DNA of 64,000 nucleotides from Sphingobium bisphenolivorans (GTDB lineage Bacteria; Pseudomonadota; Alphaproteobacteria; Sphingomonadales; Sphingomonadaceae), in assembly GCF_000412635.1 (NCBI RefSeq), contig NZ_ASTG01000001.1:278904-342903 (forward strand), in the 5' to 3' direction. The notes beneath the pieces were generated by a model that worked only from the letters and a program-made list of their open reading frames with translations, was not told the origin of the DNA and searched no databases. The position numbers and the translations under genes were made by a program. Each line of letters begins with the position of its first letter. Positions within the stretch are counted from its first letter, which is position 1. Positions 40,047 through 46,876 of this stretch are shown here, in pieces.

Positions 40047-41213
40047 ATGACCATGATGTTGGAAAAGGACGCCCGCGAAGACCTGATGGAGCGGGGATAT
40101 TCCCGCCGCACGATCGGCAAGATTTCAGCGCTGATGGCCGCCGGGACCGCAGCCAATTCCCTGCTCATCCACCCGGCCTTCGCGCAGCAGCAGGCGGCTC
40201 GCGGCGTTGCTGGAGCGGTGCGCATCGGCTCCAACGAATGCTGGACCGGCCCGTTCGAGCCGGGTGTGCAGGCTGCTGCGAAGGCAGCGGCGCTCGGCAA
40301 CTGGTATGATCCGGACAATTACAGGGGCGACCTGATCGCGACGGTGGCGAAGGTCGAAGGCATCCCTGAATCGCACGTCATGCTCTGGCCCGGTTCGGGC
40401 GGCCCGCTGGTCAGCACCGTCGCGGCCTTCTGCTCGCCGACAAAGGGGCTGGTCAGCGCCGATCCGACCTTCGAAAGCGCGTGGCGCACCGCCGATTATC
40501 TGAAGGCGCCGATCGCCAAGGCGCCGCAAGCGCCCGGCAAGGGGCATGATGTAAAGGCGATGCTCGCGGCGAACCCCAACGCCGGACTTTACTATATTTG
40601 CACGCCCAACAACCCGACCGGCACGATCACCCCGCTCGCCGACATCGAATGGCTGCTCGCCAACAAGCCCAAGGATTCGGTCCTGCTGGTGGATGAGGCC
40701 TATATTCACTTTTCCGAAGCGCCGAGTGCGGCAAAGCTGATCGCGGGCCGCAAGGACCTGATCGTCATGCGGACCTTCTCGAAGCTGTTCGGCATGGCCG
40801 GCGTCCGGCTGGGCCTGACCTTCGCCGATCCGGAGGTGCAGAAGCGCATCAGCCTGTTCGGGCCTACCGCCGGCGGTCTGTCCATCACCGCCATGGCGTG
40901 CGGCAACGCGGTCTATCCCGAAGCGGCTCTCATCAAGGCGCGGCGCGAGGAGATGATCGCCAACCGAGAGGAAACCATCGCCTGGCTCACGAAGAAGGGC
41001 ATCCCGGTCCAGTCGGGCAGTCAGGCGAACATGTTCATGATGGATTGGAAAAAACCCGCCAAGGAAATGCAGACCGCCCTGCTAGCCACGCCGGAGAAGG
41101 TGCAGATCGGCCGCAACTGGCCGATCTGGCCCACCGTCTCGCGCGTCACCGTGGGCTCGGCAGAGGATATGGCGAAGTTCCGCTCGGCGGTGGAGAAGGT
41201 GTATAAAGCGTAA
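40047..41213 (+). CDS. PLP aminotransferase (HisC-like) with Tat signal peptide
   Basis: A 388-residue fold-type I aminotransferase resembling histidinol-phosphate aminotransferase: CTPNNPTGTITP, LLVDEAYIHFSE, and the PLP-lysine segment RTFSKLFGMAGVRLGL. Unlike cytosolic HisC it has a twin-arginine leader: SRRTIGK at residues 19-25, hydrophobic ISALMAAGTAANSLLI, and AFA before Gln47, a good cleavage site. The catalytic residues are intact, so an active periplasmic enzyme loaded with PLP before export is inferred. AAGGGG lies 11 bases upstream of the ATG. Neighbours (ptsP, the VOC operon) do not reveal a substrate. Confidence 0.86.
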   Translation: MTMMLEKDAREDLMERGYSRRTIGKISALMAAGTAANSLLIHPAFAQQQAARGVAGAVRIGSNECWTGPFEPGVQAAAKAAALGNWYDPDNYRGDLIATVAKVEGIPESHVMLWPGSGGPLVSTVAAFCSPTKGLVSADPTFESAWRTADYLKAPIAKAPQAPGKGHDVKAMLAANPNAGLYYICTPNNPTGTITPLADIEWLLANKPKDSVLLVDEAYIHFSEAPSAAKLIAGRKDLIVMRTFSKLFGMAGVRLGLTFADPEVQKRISLFGPTAGGLSITAMACGNAVYPEAALIKARREEMIANREETIAWLTKKGIPVQSGSQANMFMMDWKKPAKEMQTALLATPEKVQIGRNWPIWPTVSRVTVGSAEDMAKFRSAVEKVYKA

Positions 41214-41228
41214 CTCCGTCGAATTCCC

Positions 41229-41255
41229 GCGGTGGAGGTGAACACCCTCCACCGC
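41229..41255. terminator. bidirectional hairpin between convergent genes
   Basis: Perfect GCGGTGGAGG / CCTCCACCGC stem (41229-41238 with 41246-41255) and a 7-nt loop, 16 bp after the aminotransferase stop and 53 bp past the stop of the convergent SRPBCC gene. There is no clear T-run. Confidence 0.55.
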
Positions 41256-41307
41256 ACTTACCGCCATTTCCGCAGGCGCGGGAACGACGATGTTTCGCAG
41301 GTCATTG

Positions 41308-41775
41308 CTATGCCGTCGCGGCCGACGTCTCGCACAATGTTTTGAATTGCTCCGCCATCTGGTCCCAACCGGGGTGGAAGCCCATTTCCTTATGCTTCTC
41401 CAGCGTTTGCGCGTCCCAATGGCGGGCAGTGGCAGTGAAGCGCGTGCCCTCACCTTCGTCGACAAAGCTCCAGATCGCGGTCATGAAGGGCGTCTGCGGA
41501 ATCCATCCCGCTGCATAAGCATCCGTCGTCACGACCCGCTCCTTGGGCACCACCTCCAATATCACGCCCTCCATCGGGCCGGTGTCCTCGCCGTCGGGGC
41601 CGAACATACGCACCGCGCTGCGGCCACCGGGGCGCAGATCCTCCTCGATCACCTCGGCGCGCCAGGGCTTGGGACAGAACCATTCCTGCTTGAGGTCGGT
41701 CCACACCTTCCAGACGATCTCCCGCGGCGCGGCGATATGGCAGCTGACCGACAGCTCGAATTCCGCCGCGCTCAT
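41308..41775 (-). CDS. SRPBCC/AHSA1-family protein
   Basis: A 155-residue START-like lipid/ligand-binding domain of the activator-of-Hsp90 (AHSA1-like) group: ELSVSCHIAAPREIVWKVWT at the N-terminus, GGRSAVRMFGPDGEDTGPM, VVTTDAYAAGWIPQ, and FTATARHWDAQTLEKHKEMG near the end. Bacterial members bind hydrophobic ligands or act as polyketide/aromatic-processing enzymes. Its ATG overlaps the stop of the upstream VOC gene (4-bp ATGA), so it is the last gene of a five-gene operon. The substrate is unknown. Confidence 0.88.
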   Translation of the reverse strand: MSAAEFELSVSCHIAAPREIVWKVWTDLKQEWFCPKPWRAEVIEEDLRPGGRSAVRMFGPDGEDTGPMEGVILEVVPKERVVTTDAYAAGWIPQTPFMTAIWSFVDEGEGTRFTATARHWDAQTLEKHKEMGFHPGWDQMAEQFKTLCETSAATA

Positions 41776-42263
41776 GCCGGCTCTCCATCAAATGCCGCTT
41801 TCATCCTGCCCGTATCCAGCTTCTGCATAGTCATCATCGCCGCCATCATCCGCTCGATGCCAGGGGCGTTGCCGGTCTTGTAGAGGTCCATGATCTCCTG
41901 CGTCACCAGCTGCCATGACAGGCCATATTTGTCCTTCAGCCAGCCGCACGGACCCGCCGATCCGCCGTCAGCGGTCAAGGCGTCGAAATAGCGGTCGATT
42001 TCCGCCTGATCCCTGCAGGCGACGGAGAGGGAGACGGCCTCTGTGAACGGAAATTGAGGCCCGCCGTTCAAAGCCTGGTAGCTTTCGCCGAACAGGGTGA
42101 ACTCCACCAGCAGCACGTCGCCGCCCTTGAACGGGCTGGGGCTGAGATTCTCCTCGGGATAGCGGCTGATGAAATCCACAGATCCCCCGAAGATCGAAAC
42201 ATAGAAGCGCGCAGCTTCCTCGGCCTGCCCATCATACCACAGGCAGGGTGAGATTTTGGACAT
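41772..42263 (-). CDS. VOC-family (PhnB/3-demethylubiquinone-9 MT-like) protein
   Basis: 163 residues: SKISPCLWYDGQAEEAARFY, NGGPQFPFTEAVSLSVACRD, and GPCGWLKDKYGLSWQLV, the layout of PhnB-like vicinal-oxygen-chelate proteins. These share the glyoxalase fold but their reactions are mostly unknown. ATG 42263 has AAGGAGAGGA just upstream, which is a strong site; the upstream extension to 42377 is out of the family. It overlaps the SRPBCC gene by 4 bp and follows the double-VOC gene by 13 bp. Confidence 0.9.
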   Translation of the reverse strand: MSKISPCLWYDGQAEEAARFYVSIFGGSVDFISRYPEENLSPSPFKGGDVLLVEFTLFGESYQALNGGPQFPFTEAVSLSVACRDQAEIDRYFDALTADGGSAGPCGWLKDKYGLSWQLVTQEIMDLYKTGNAPGIERMMAAMMTMQKLDTGRMKAAFDGEPA

Positions 42264-42276
42264 CGTTCCTCTCCTT

Positions 42277-43080
42277 TCAGGCGGCGGGGGAGCGCATTCC
42301 GACCAGCGCGAACATCGCGCCCTGCGGATCGAGCGCCTGGATGATCCATGCGCCGCCGGGCACTTCCATCGGGCCATTCAGCACCGTACCACCCTTGGCC
42401 CTAACCTTCTCCGTCGCGGCATCGATGTCGGGCACGGCGAAGTAGAAGAGCCAGAGCGGAGCCGGCATTTCCTTGGGCAACGCCATCATGCCGCCGCTCA
42501 TCGTTTCGAAGCTTGTGCTGCCGGACTGGGAAAAGAGCTGGTAACTGCCCATCTCGCCCATATCCATCGCCTCGCCCTGTCCCCAGCCGAACTGCGACGT
42601 GTAGAAGGCAAGGTCGGCGTCGAAATCGCCGCTGTAAAGCTCATGCCAGCCGACATGACCGTCCGCCATCGGCGGGGCAGCCTCCATGCCTTCCGGGCTG
42701 GAGCCCTTGAGCAGCATGAAAACCGCATTACCCGGGCTGCTCATCACGGCGAAGCGGCCGACGCCCGGAATATCCTCCGGCGCGCGCTTCACGCTGCCGC
42801 CCGCCGCGCTCAGCCGCTCCGCATCGGCATCCACATCGGCCGAGCCGATATAGCCGCCCCACCATGGGCTCATGCCGCAATCCTTCGCCTCCGCCGGGAT
42901 GGCCATGATCCCGCCGAGCGGCCCCGCGCTGCCTGAAACGACATGATAGGGCTCTCCGCTCAGGTCATCGCCGAAAGACGCGGTCGTCCAGCCGACGACA
43001 TCGCGGTAAAAGGCGATCGCCGCCTCCGGATCGCTGGTCATCAGCTCGTACCAGAAGAATTTTCCATTGAGATCGGTCAT
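42277..43080 (-). CDS. two-domain VOC-family (glyoxalase-like) protein
   Basis: 267 residues with two tandem VOC domains. Domain 1 is about 1-125 (GKFFWYELMTSDPEAAIAFY, ADVDADAERLSAAGGSV) and domain 2 about 135-265 (GHVGWHELYSGDFDADLAFY, VPDIDAATEKVRAKGGTVL). Fused VOC pairs form a complete metal site within one chain. GGAGG lies upstream of ATG 43080. The gene is the third in the operon, 15 bp after the DUF1428 gene. Typical activities are glyoxalase, dioxygenase or antibiotic-binding; none can be chosen from sequence. Confidence 0.9.
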   Translation of the reverse strand: MTDLNGKFFWYELMTSDPEAAIAFYRDVVGWTTASFGDDLSGEPYHVVSGSAGPLGGIMAIPAEAKDCGMSPWWGGYIGSADVDADAERLSAAGGSVKRAPEDIPGVGRFAVMSSPGNAVFMLLKGSSPEGMEAAPPMADGHVGWHELYSGDFDADLAFYTSQFGWGQGEAMDMGEMGSYQLFSQSGSTSFETMSGGMMALPKEMPAPLWLFYFAVPDIDAATEKVRAKGGTVLNGPMEVPGGAWIIQALDPQGAMFALVGMRSPAA

Positions 43081-43095
43081 GATCCGCCTCCCCGT

Positions 43096-43458
43096 TCAAG
43101 CCTTGGCGTCGAGCAGCACTTCAAAGCCGCCATAGATCAGCCGCGCCCCGGAAAAGGGCATATCCTCGCCTTCCTGGGGCTGCATGCGAGGATCGTTCAT
43201 CACCTTTTCCGCGCCGGCGTCACGCGTCGCCTTGTCAGGCCACTCGATCCAGGAAAAGACGACCTCCTCGCCCTCCTCCGCAATCACGGCGGTGCGGAAA
43301 TCATTGACCTTGCCGGCCTTCACATCGTTCGCCCAGCATTCGACAACCCGCAGCGCGCCATGTTCGATGAAGATCGGCGCGGCATAGGCCGCCACTTCCT
43401 TGTAGCGGTCCTTGTTGCCCTTCGGCACCGGGATCACGAAACCGTCCATATAGGCCAT
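43096..43458 (-). CDS. DUF1428 protein (YbaA-like)
   Basis: A 120-residue alpha-beta barrel-dimer protein. The family pattern is clear: MAYMDGFVIPVPKGNKDRY, ALRVVECWANDV, VVFSWIEWPDKATRDAGAEK and MPFSGARLIYGGFEVLL at the end. DUF1428 has no established biochemical role. It lies 31 bp after the first VOC gene and 15 bp before the double-VOC gene on the same strand, so it is co-transcribed with putative small-molecule detoxification enzymes. Confidence 0.92.
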   Translation of the reverse strand: MAYMDGFVIPVPKGNKDRYKEVAAYAAPIFIEHGALRVVECWANDVKAGKVNDFRTAVIAEEGEEVVFSWIEWPDKATRDAGAEKVMNDPRMQPQEGEDMPFSGARLIYGGFEVLLDAKA

Positions 43459-43489
43459 CGTCTCTCTCCTAAGCTGTCTTCGGCTAGCT

Positions 43490-43930
43490 TTATGCCGCGG
43501 CCTCCTTGTTGGCCGCCAAAGCCGCCTCCACGTCCATCCTCGTCACTTCCCAAATATGGCCGTCAGGATCGGCGAAGCTGCGGCCATACATGAAGCCATA
43601 ATCCTGACGGGGATTGGGTTCCGTACCGCCCGCCGCCAATGCCTTCTGAGTGACGCTGTCCACATCCGCCCGACTTGCTTCGCTGAGGGCGAGAAGGACC
43701 TGCGCAGTCTGCTGCGCGTCGGGAATCTTGCGCGGCGTAAAGCTCGTAAAGCGGTCATGCGTCAGCAGCATGACGTGGATCGTGTCGGAAAAGCTCAGCA
43801 TTTGGGCGCTGTCATCGGCAAAGTCATTGTTCCGCACAGCGCCGACCGCCTCATAGAAGCCTATCGAGGCCGGCAGGTCCCTCACCGGCAAGTTCACGAA
43901 GATCATTTTTGGAGCCGAGGCATTGGACAT
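43490..43930 (-). CDS. VOC-family (glyoxalase/dioxygenase-like) protein
   Basis: A 146-residue single VOC domain: MIFVNLPVRDLPASIGFYEA, DTIHVMLLTHDRFTSF and YGFMYGRSFADPDGHIWEV, the last with the usual metal-ligand Glu. GGAGGAG sits 8 bases before ATG 43930. It is the first gene of the operon, next to the divergent HxlR-SCP2 regulator; only 124 bp separate the two starts. Function is unknown beyond the fold. Confidence 0.9.
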   Translation of the reverse strand: MSNASAPKMIFVNLPVRDLPASIGFYEAVGAVRNNDFADDSAQMLSFSDTIHVMLLTHDRFTSFTPRKIPDAQQTAQVLLALSEASRADVDSVTQKALAAGGTEPNPRQDYGFMYGRSFADPDGHIWEVTRMDVEAALAANKEAAA

Positions 43931-43984
43931 CGCACATCTCCTCCGAATCTCGCCGACGTCTGCGCAGCGAGCGACTCATCGACT

Positions 43985-44012
43985 TGAACTTTATGGACCA
44001 GAAGTTTATCTT
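43985..44012 (+). promoter_or_regulatory. putative promoter of the HxlR gene
   Basis: -35 TTGAAC (43985-43990), 16-bp spacer, -10 TATCTT (44007-44012), predicting a start near 44019 and a leader of about 36 nt. The dyad operator overlaps the -10 and start. Confidence 0.5.
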
Positions 44013-44039
44013 TCACAACTTCAAAGTTAGAAAAGATAA
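44006..44039. promoter_or_regulatory. nested dyad, candidate HxlR operator
   Basis: Outer arms TTATCTTT (44006-44013) and AAAGATAA (44032-44039) and inner arms AACTT (44017-44021) and AAGTT (44024-44028) share one centre at 44022.5. Another AACTT/AAGTT pair lies at 43987-43991 and 44002-44006. The sites cover the presumed promoters of both the regulator and the VOC operon. Confidence 0.6.
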
Positions 44040-44054
44040 CTAGAAGGTCAGGTT

Positions 44055-44720
44055 GTGAAAAAACGGGCTTATCAGGATGGCTGCGCGGTCGCCCATGCGC
44101 TGGATTTGATCGGCGACCGCTGGGCCATGCCGATCATGCGGGAATTGATGCTGGGACCCAAGCGGTTCACCGATCTGCGCGCCAGCCTGCCCGGAATCAG
44201 CGCCAATGTGCTGACCCAGCGGTTGGAAGAATTGGAGGCGGCGAGCGTGCTGATCCGCCGCCGCCTGCCCCCGCCCGCCGCCAGCCAGATCTATGAGCTG
44301 ACCGACTGGGGCCGCGAGTCGGAAATCCTGTTTCAGGTGCTCGGCCGCTGGGCCTGCCGATCGCCCACGATGCAACCCGGCATGCCGATGAGCAACGTGT
44401 CGGTGATCCTGTCGATGCGCACGATGATCGATCGCGGCCGGATCGGCGAACTGGATGCGACGATCGGCCTGCGCTTCGGCGAGGAGGAGTTCCGCCTGAT
44501 CCTGAAGGACGGTGACTTCAGCGCCGATCGCGGGGCGGCCGAGGGAGCGGAGGTCATCCTTTCGGGCGATCAGAATGCCCTCGCGGCGGTGATCTATGGT
44601 GGCGCGAGCTTCGATGAAATGGCAGAAAATTTGAAGGTCGAGGGCGACAGGGCGCTGGCTGAACGCTTCACGCGTCTATTCCCCCTGCCGCCGAAGGCTG
44701 AAGCCACCTACAATCCCTGA
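44055..44720 (+). CDS. HxlR-type regulator with C-terminal SCP2 domain
   Basis: 221 residues. The N-terminal winged helix (about 1-105) follows the HxlR pattern: DGCAVAHALDLIGDRWAMPI, MRELMLGPKRFTDLRASLPG and NVLTQRLEELEAASVLIRRR. The C-terminal roughly 100 residues look like an SCP2 sterol-carrier fold, a hydrophobic-ligand pocket. HxlR-family electrophile sensors such as YodB and CatR use an N-terminal Cys; Cys10 stands at that position here. Start GTG 44055 follows AAGGTCAGG. It probably controls the divergent VOC/DUF1428/SRPBCC operon and itself. Confidence 0.86.
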   Translation: MKKRAYQDGCAVAHALDLIGDRWAMPIMRELMLGPKRFTDLRASLPGISANVLTQRLEELEAASVLIRRRLPPPAASQIYELTDWGRESEILFQVLGRWACRSPTMQPGMPMSNVSVILSMRTMIDRGRIGELDATIGLRFGEEEFRLILKDGDFSADRGAAEGAEVILSGDQNALAAVIYGGASFDEMAENLKVEGDRALAERFTRLFPLPPKAEATYNP

Positions 44721-44721
44721 A

Positions 44722-44805
44722 CTGCTCCTGTGAAGGGAGGAGCCCCGTCCTGACTGCCTGGGGACAAAGAGGCTGAGCGGGGGTCCTGCCCGCGCAGGAA
44801 CAGGG
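44722..44805. repeat. family A palindrome, degenerate copy
   Basis: CTGCTCCTGTGAAGGGAGGA with GCCCC on the left pairs with GGGGTCCTGCCCGCGCAGGA and ACAG on the right, across a spacer of about 35 nt. It resembles 3823-3888. It lies between the convergent HxlR and lipoprotein genes and may terminate both. Confidence 0.65.
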
Positions 44806-44806
44806 A

Positions 44807-45637
44807 TTACTTCGCGGGCCTGGTAATCGGGAATGTCGGCACGATGACCTGCGGCGGCGGCGCCAGCGGCTGGCCGCTCTCCTCTCGCAGCCTTGGCAGC
44901 GTGCTCGGCGGCGGCACGAAGCCAGAGCCGATCTCCTTCGGCGGCAATGGCGGCGGCGGCAGCGGCGTAGGCGACACCACCACGGTCACGGTGCCGCCAA
45001 AGCGGGACTGCCACTCCGCCAATCGCCGCAGATAATCGGCATAGGCGGCGTAAAAATCCTGGAACGGCTTTTCCAGCTGCGTCAGCGCTTCGGGTGCGTA
45101 GGCCAGCAGCTGTCCCGACGGCATGGCCAAGATCTTCGCGCCCACCTCGATCGCCACCGGGCAGAAGCTTTTCGTGACAGGCGGGAGCGCGAAGAAATTA
45201 TAGACGACGGTATTCAGAAGCTCCCGCGCCTTGAGGCCGCCCGAGCCGTAGGCCGCCGTATAGTTGCGATCGACCGCCGCATTGGCCTCCCGGAGCGCCG
45301 CCTCATGCACATGCAACATCCGATTATATTGGATGCGCGCCGGCTCATTGACGCCATGGCAGGAGAGCGCCGCGACGTTGAGCGCCATACGCACATGCCA
45401 GAGCGCGGTGTTCGCCGTCACACCCCGGTTCGGGGTCAGATATTTGCCGTCCTCCGCGACTTCGGGGATGCTCATTTCCTCGACCGCGCCCATGGGCGGC
45501 AGCGGCTTGATGGTCGGCACGACAGGAGGCGGGGGCGTCGGCGGCGCCTTCTTCGGCGTGGAACAGCCCGCGATCAGCGCGAGAGCCGCGATGGGTGCAA
45601 GACTGCAAAAGCGACGAACAGCGGCACGCAATGGCAC
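44807..45637 (-). CDS. proline-rich lipoprotein of unknown function
   Basis: 276 residues. A signal peptide ends at lipobox LIAGC (Cys25), followed by a Pro-rich linker (TPKKAPPTPPPPVV), a helical domain (about 60-200; WHVRMALNVAALSCHGVNEP, RMLHVHEAALREANAAVDRN, QDFYAAYADYLRRLAEWQSR) and a second Pro-rich stretch ending in TFPITRPAK. Asp is absent after Cys, so outer-membrane sorting is expected. Two Cys lie in the helical domain. No name is recognised. Neighbours are the HxlR gene (convergent) and the NMO-like gene (same strand, upstream). Confidence 0.78.
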   Translation of the reverse strand: MPLRAAVRRFCSLAPIAALALIAGCSTPKKAPPTPPPPVVPTIKPLPPMGAVEEMSIPEVAEDGKYLTPNRGVTANTALWHVRMALNVAALSCHGVNEPARIQYNRMLHVHEAALREANAAVDRNYTAAYGSGGLKARELLNTVVYNFFALPPVTKSFCPVAIEVGAKILAMPSGQLLAYAPEALTQLEKPFQDFYAAYADYLRRLAEWQSRFGGTVTVVVSPTPLPPPPLPPKEIGSGFVPPPSTLPRLREESGQPLAPPPQVIVPTFPITRPAK

Positions 45638-45750
45638 CCTTCACCCTCTTCGATCATGATCCGGACAGTCACAACTCATGGCAAAGCCATGCGTTCCTGA
45701 CGATGGGCGGCAGCGCGCTTCGTCGGACAGTGGATTCGCTTGGCCGCGTT

Positions 45751-46764
45751 TCAGGCGGCGCGGCGTTCCAGAGCGGCGGCTGCCTCTTCCATCAACTGCG
45801 CGATGATCTCGGCGACCGGCTCTTCCTTCGACACCATGCCGACCGACTGCCCGGCCATCAGCGAGCCACCTTCGACATCGCCGTCGATCACCGCGCGGCG
45901 CAGCGCCCCCGCCCAATAATGTTCGATCTGAAGCTGCGCCTCGCCCATGTCGACCGCGCCGCTGTCAAGCAGATTGGCGACCTCTCGCTGCTTGACGGTA
46001 AAAGCTTCGGTGCCGGCATTCTTGAGCGCGCGGACCGGAATGACGGGAAGGCGCGCGTCGATCTGCACGCTGGCGATGGCATCGCGGGCCGACGCGCGGA
46101 AGAAGGCCTTTTTGAAATTGGGATGCGCGATGCTCTCGGTGGCGCAGGCAAAGCGGGTGCCAAGCTGCACGCCGGCCGCGCCCATCTCCAGATAGCCGGC
46201 GATCAACTCGCCCCGGCCGATACCGCCCGCCACGAAGACGGGCAGCTGCGACGCCATGTCAGGCAATATCTCCTGCGCGAGGACGCTGGTGGACACCGGC
46301 CCGATATGGCCGCCCGCCTCCATCCCCTCGATCACCAGCGCGTCGACACCCGAACGGGCGAGCTTCTTGGCGAGCGCCAGCGCAGGGGCGAAGCAGATGA
46401 GCTTTGCGCCCTTCTGCTTGATCGCCTCGATGCTACCCTTGGGCGGCAGACCGCCGGCGAGGACAACATGACCCACCTCATGCCGGGCGCAGACTTCGAT
46501 CAGATCAAACAGCTGCGGGTGCATGGTGATGAGGTTGACGCCGAACGGCTTTCCCGTCAGCGCCTTGGTCGCGGCGATTTCCGTGTCAAGCAACTCGGGG
46601 GTCATCGCCCCGCAGGCGATCACGCCAAAGCCGCCCGCGTTTGAGATGGCGGCGACGAGGTTGCGCTCCGACACCCAACTCATCGCCCCGCACAGGATCG
46701 CAACGTCGCAGCCGAGAAACTCGGTGCCGCGGGCCATCAGGGAGGTGAGTTTGGCGTTTGTCAT
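45751..46764 (-). CDS. nitronate monooxygenase / FabK-like flavin oxidoreductase
   Basis: A 337-residue FMN barrel of the NMO/2-nitropropane dioxygenase family: PILCGAMSWVSE-type opening (VAILCGAMSWVSERNLVAAI), SNAGGFGVIACGAMTPE, EGMEAGGHIGPVSTSVL, and VFVAGGIGRGELIAGYLEMG with AAGVQLGTRF. Members oxidise nitronates or act as enoyl-ACP reductases (FabK); which is not decidable. lysC lies upstream on the same strand, separated by an 86-bp imperfect palindrome. Confidence 0.9.
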   Translation of the reverse strand: MTNAKLTSLMARGTEFLGCDVAILCGAMSWVSERNLVAAISNAGGFGVIACGAMTPELLDTEIAATKALTGKPFGVNLITMHPQLFDLIEVCARHEVGHVVLAGGLPPKGSIEAIKQKGAKLICFAPALALAKKLARSGVDALVIEGMEAGGHIGPVSTSVLAQEILPDMASQLPVFVAGGIGRGELIAGYLEMGAAGVQLGTRFACATESIAHPNFKKAFFRASARDAIASVQIDARLPVIPVRALKNAGTEAFTVKQREVANLLDSGAVDMGEAQLQIEHYWAGALRRAVIDGDVEGGSLMAGQSVGMVSKEEPVAEIIAQLMEEAAAALERRAA

Positions 46765-46776
46765 CGATTATATTCC

Positions 46777-46863
46777 CGTCATCCCCGCGAAGGCGGGGAC
46801 CATCTCCACCCCATCCCCAGGCGAGAGGCCCGGAGATCAATTCCCGCCTTTGCGGCAATGACG
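46777..46863. repeat. imperfect palindrome between lysC and the NMO-like gene
   Basis: Left arm 46777-46799 (CGTCATCCCCGCGAAGGCGG GGA) and right arm 46841-46863 pair at about 19 of 23 positions. A CGTCA-C/T-CCC start is shared with the family B palindromes, suggesting a related element. It fills the gap between the two genes. Confidence 0.6.
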
Positions 46864-46876
46864 ACTGACTAAAAGG

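Noticed and set aside
45677..45691. CATGGC-AAA-GCCATG hairpin upstream of the lipoprotein
   Set aside because: Six base pairs with a 3-nt loop and no T-run; too weak to call a regulatory or terminator element.
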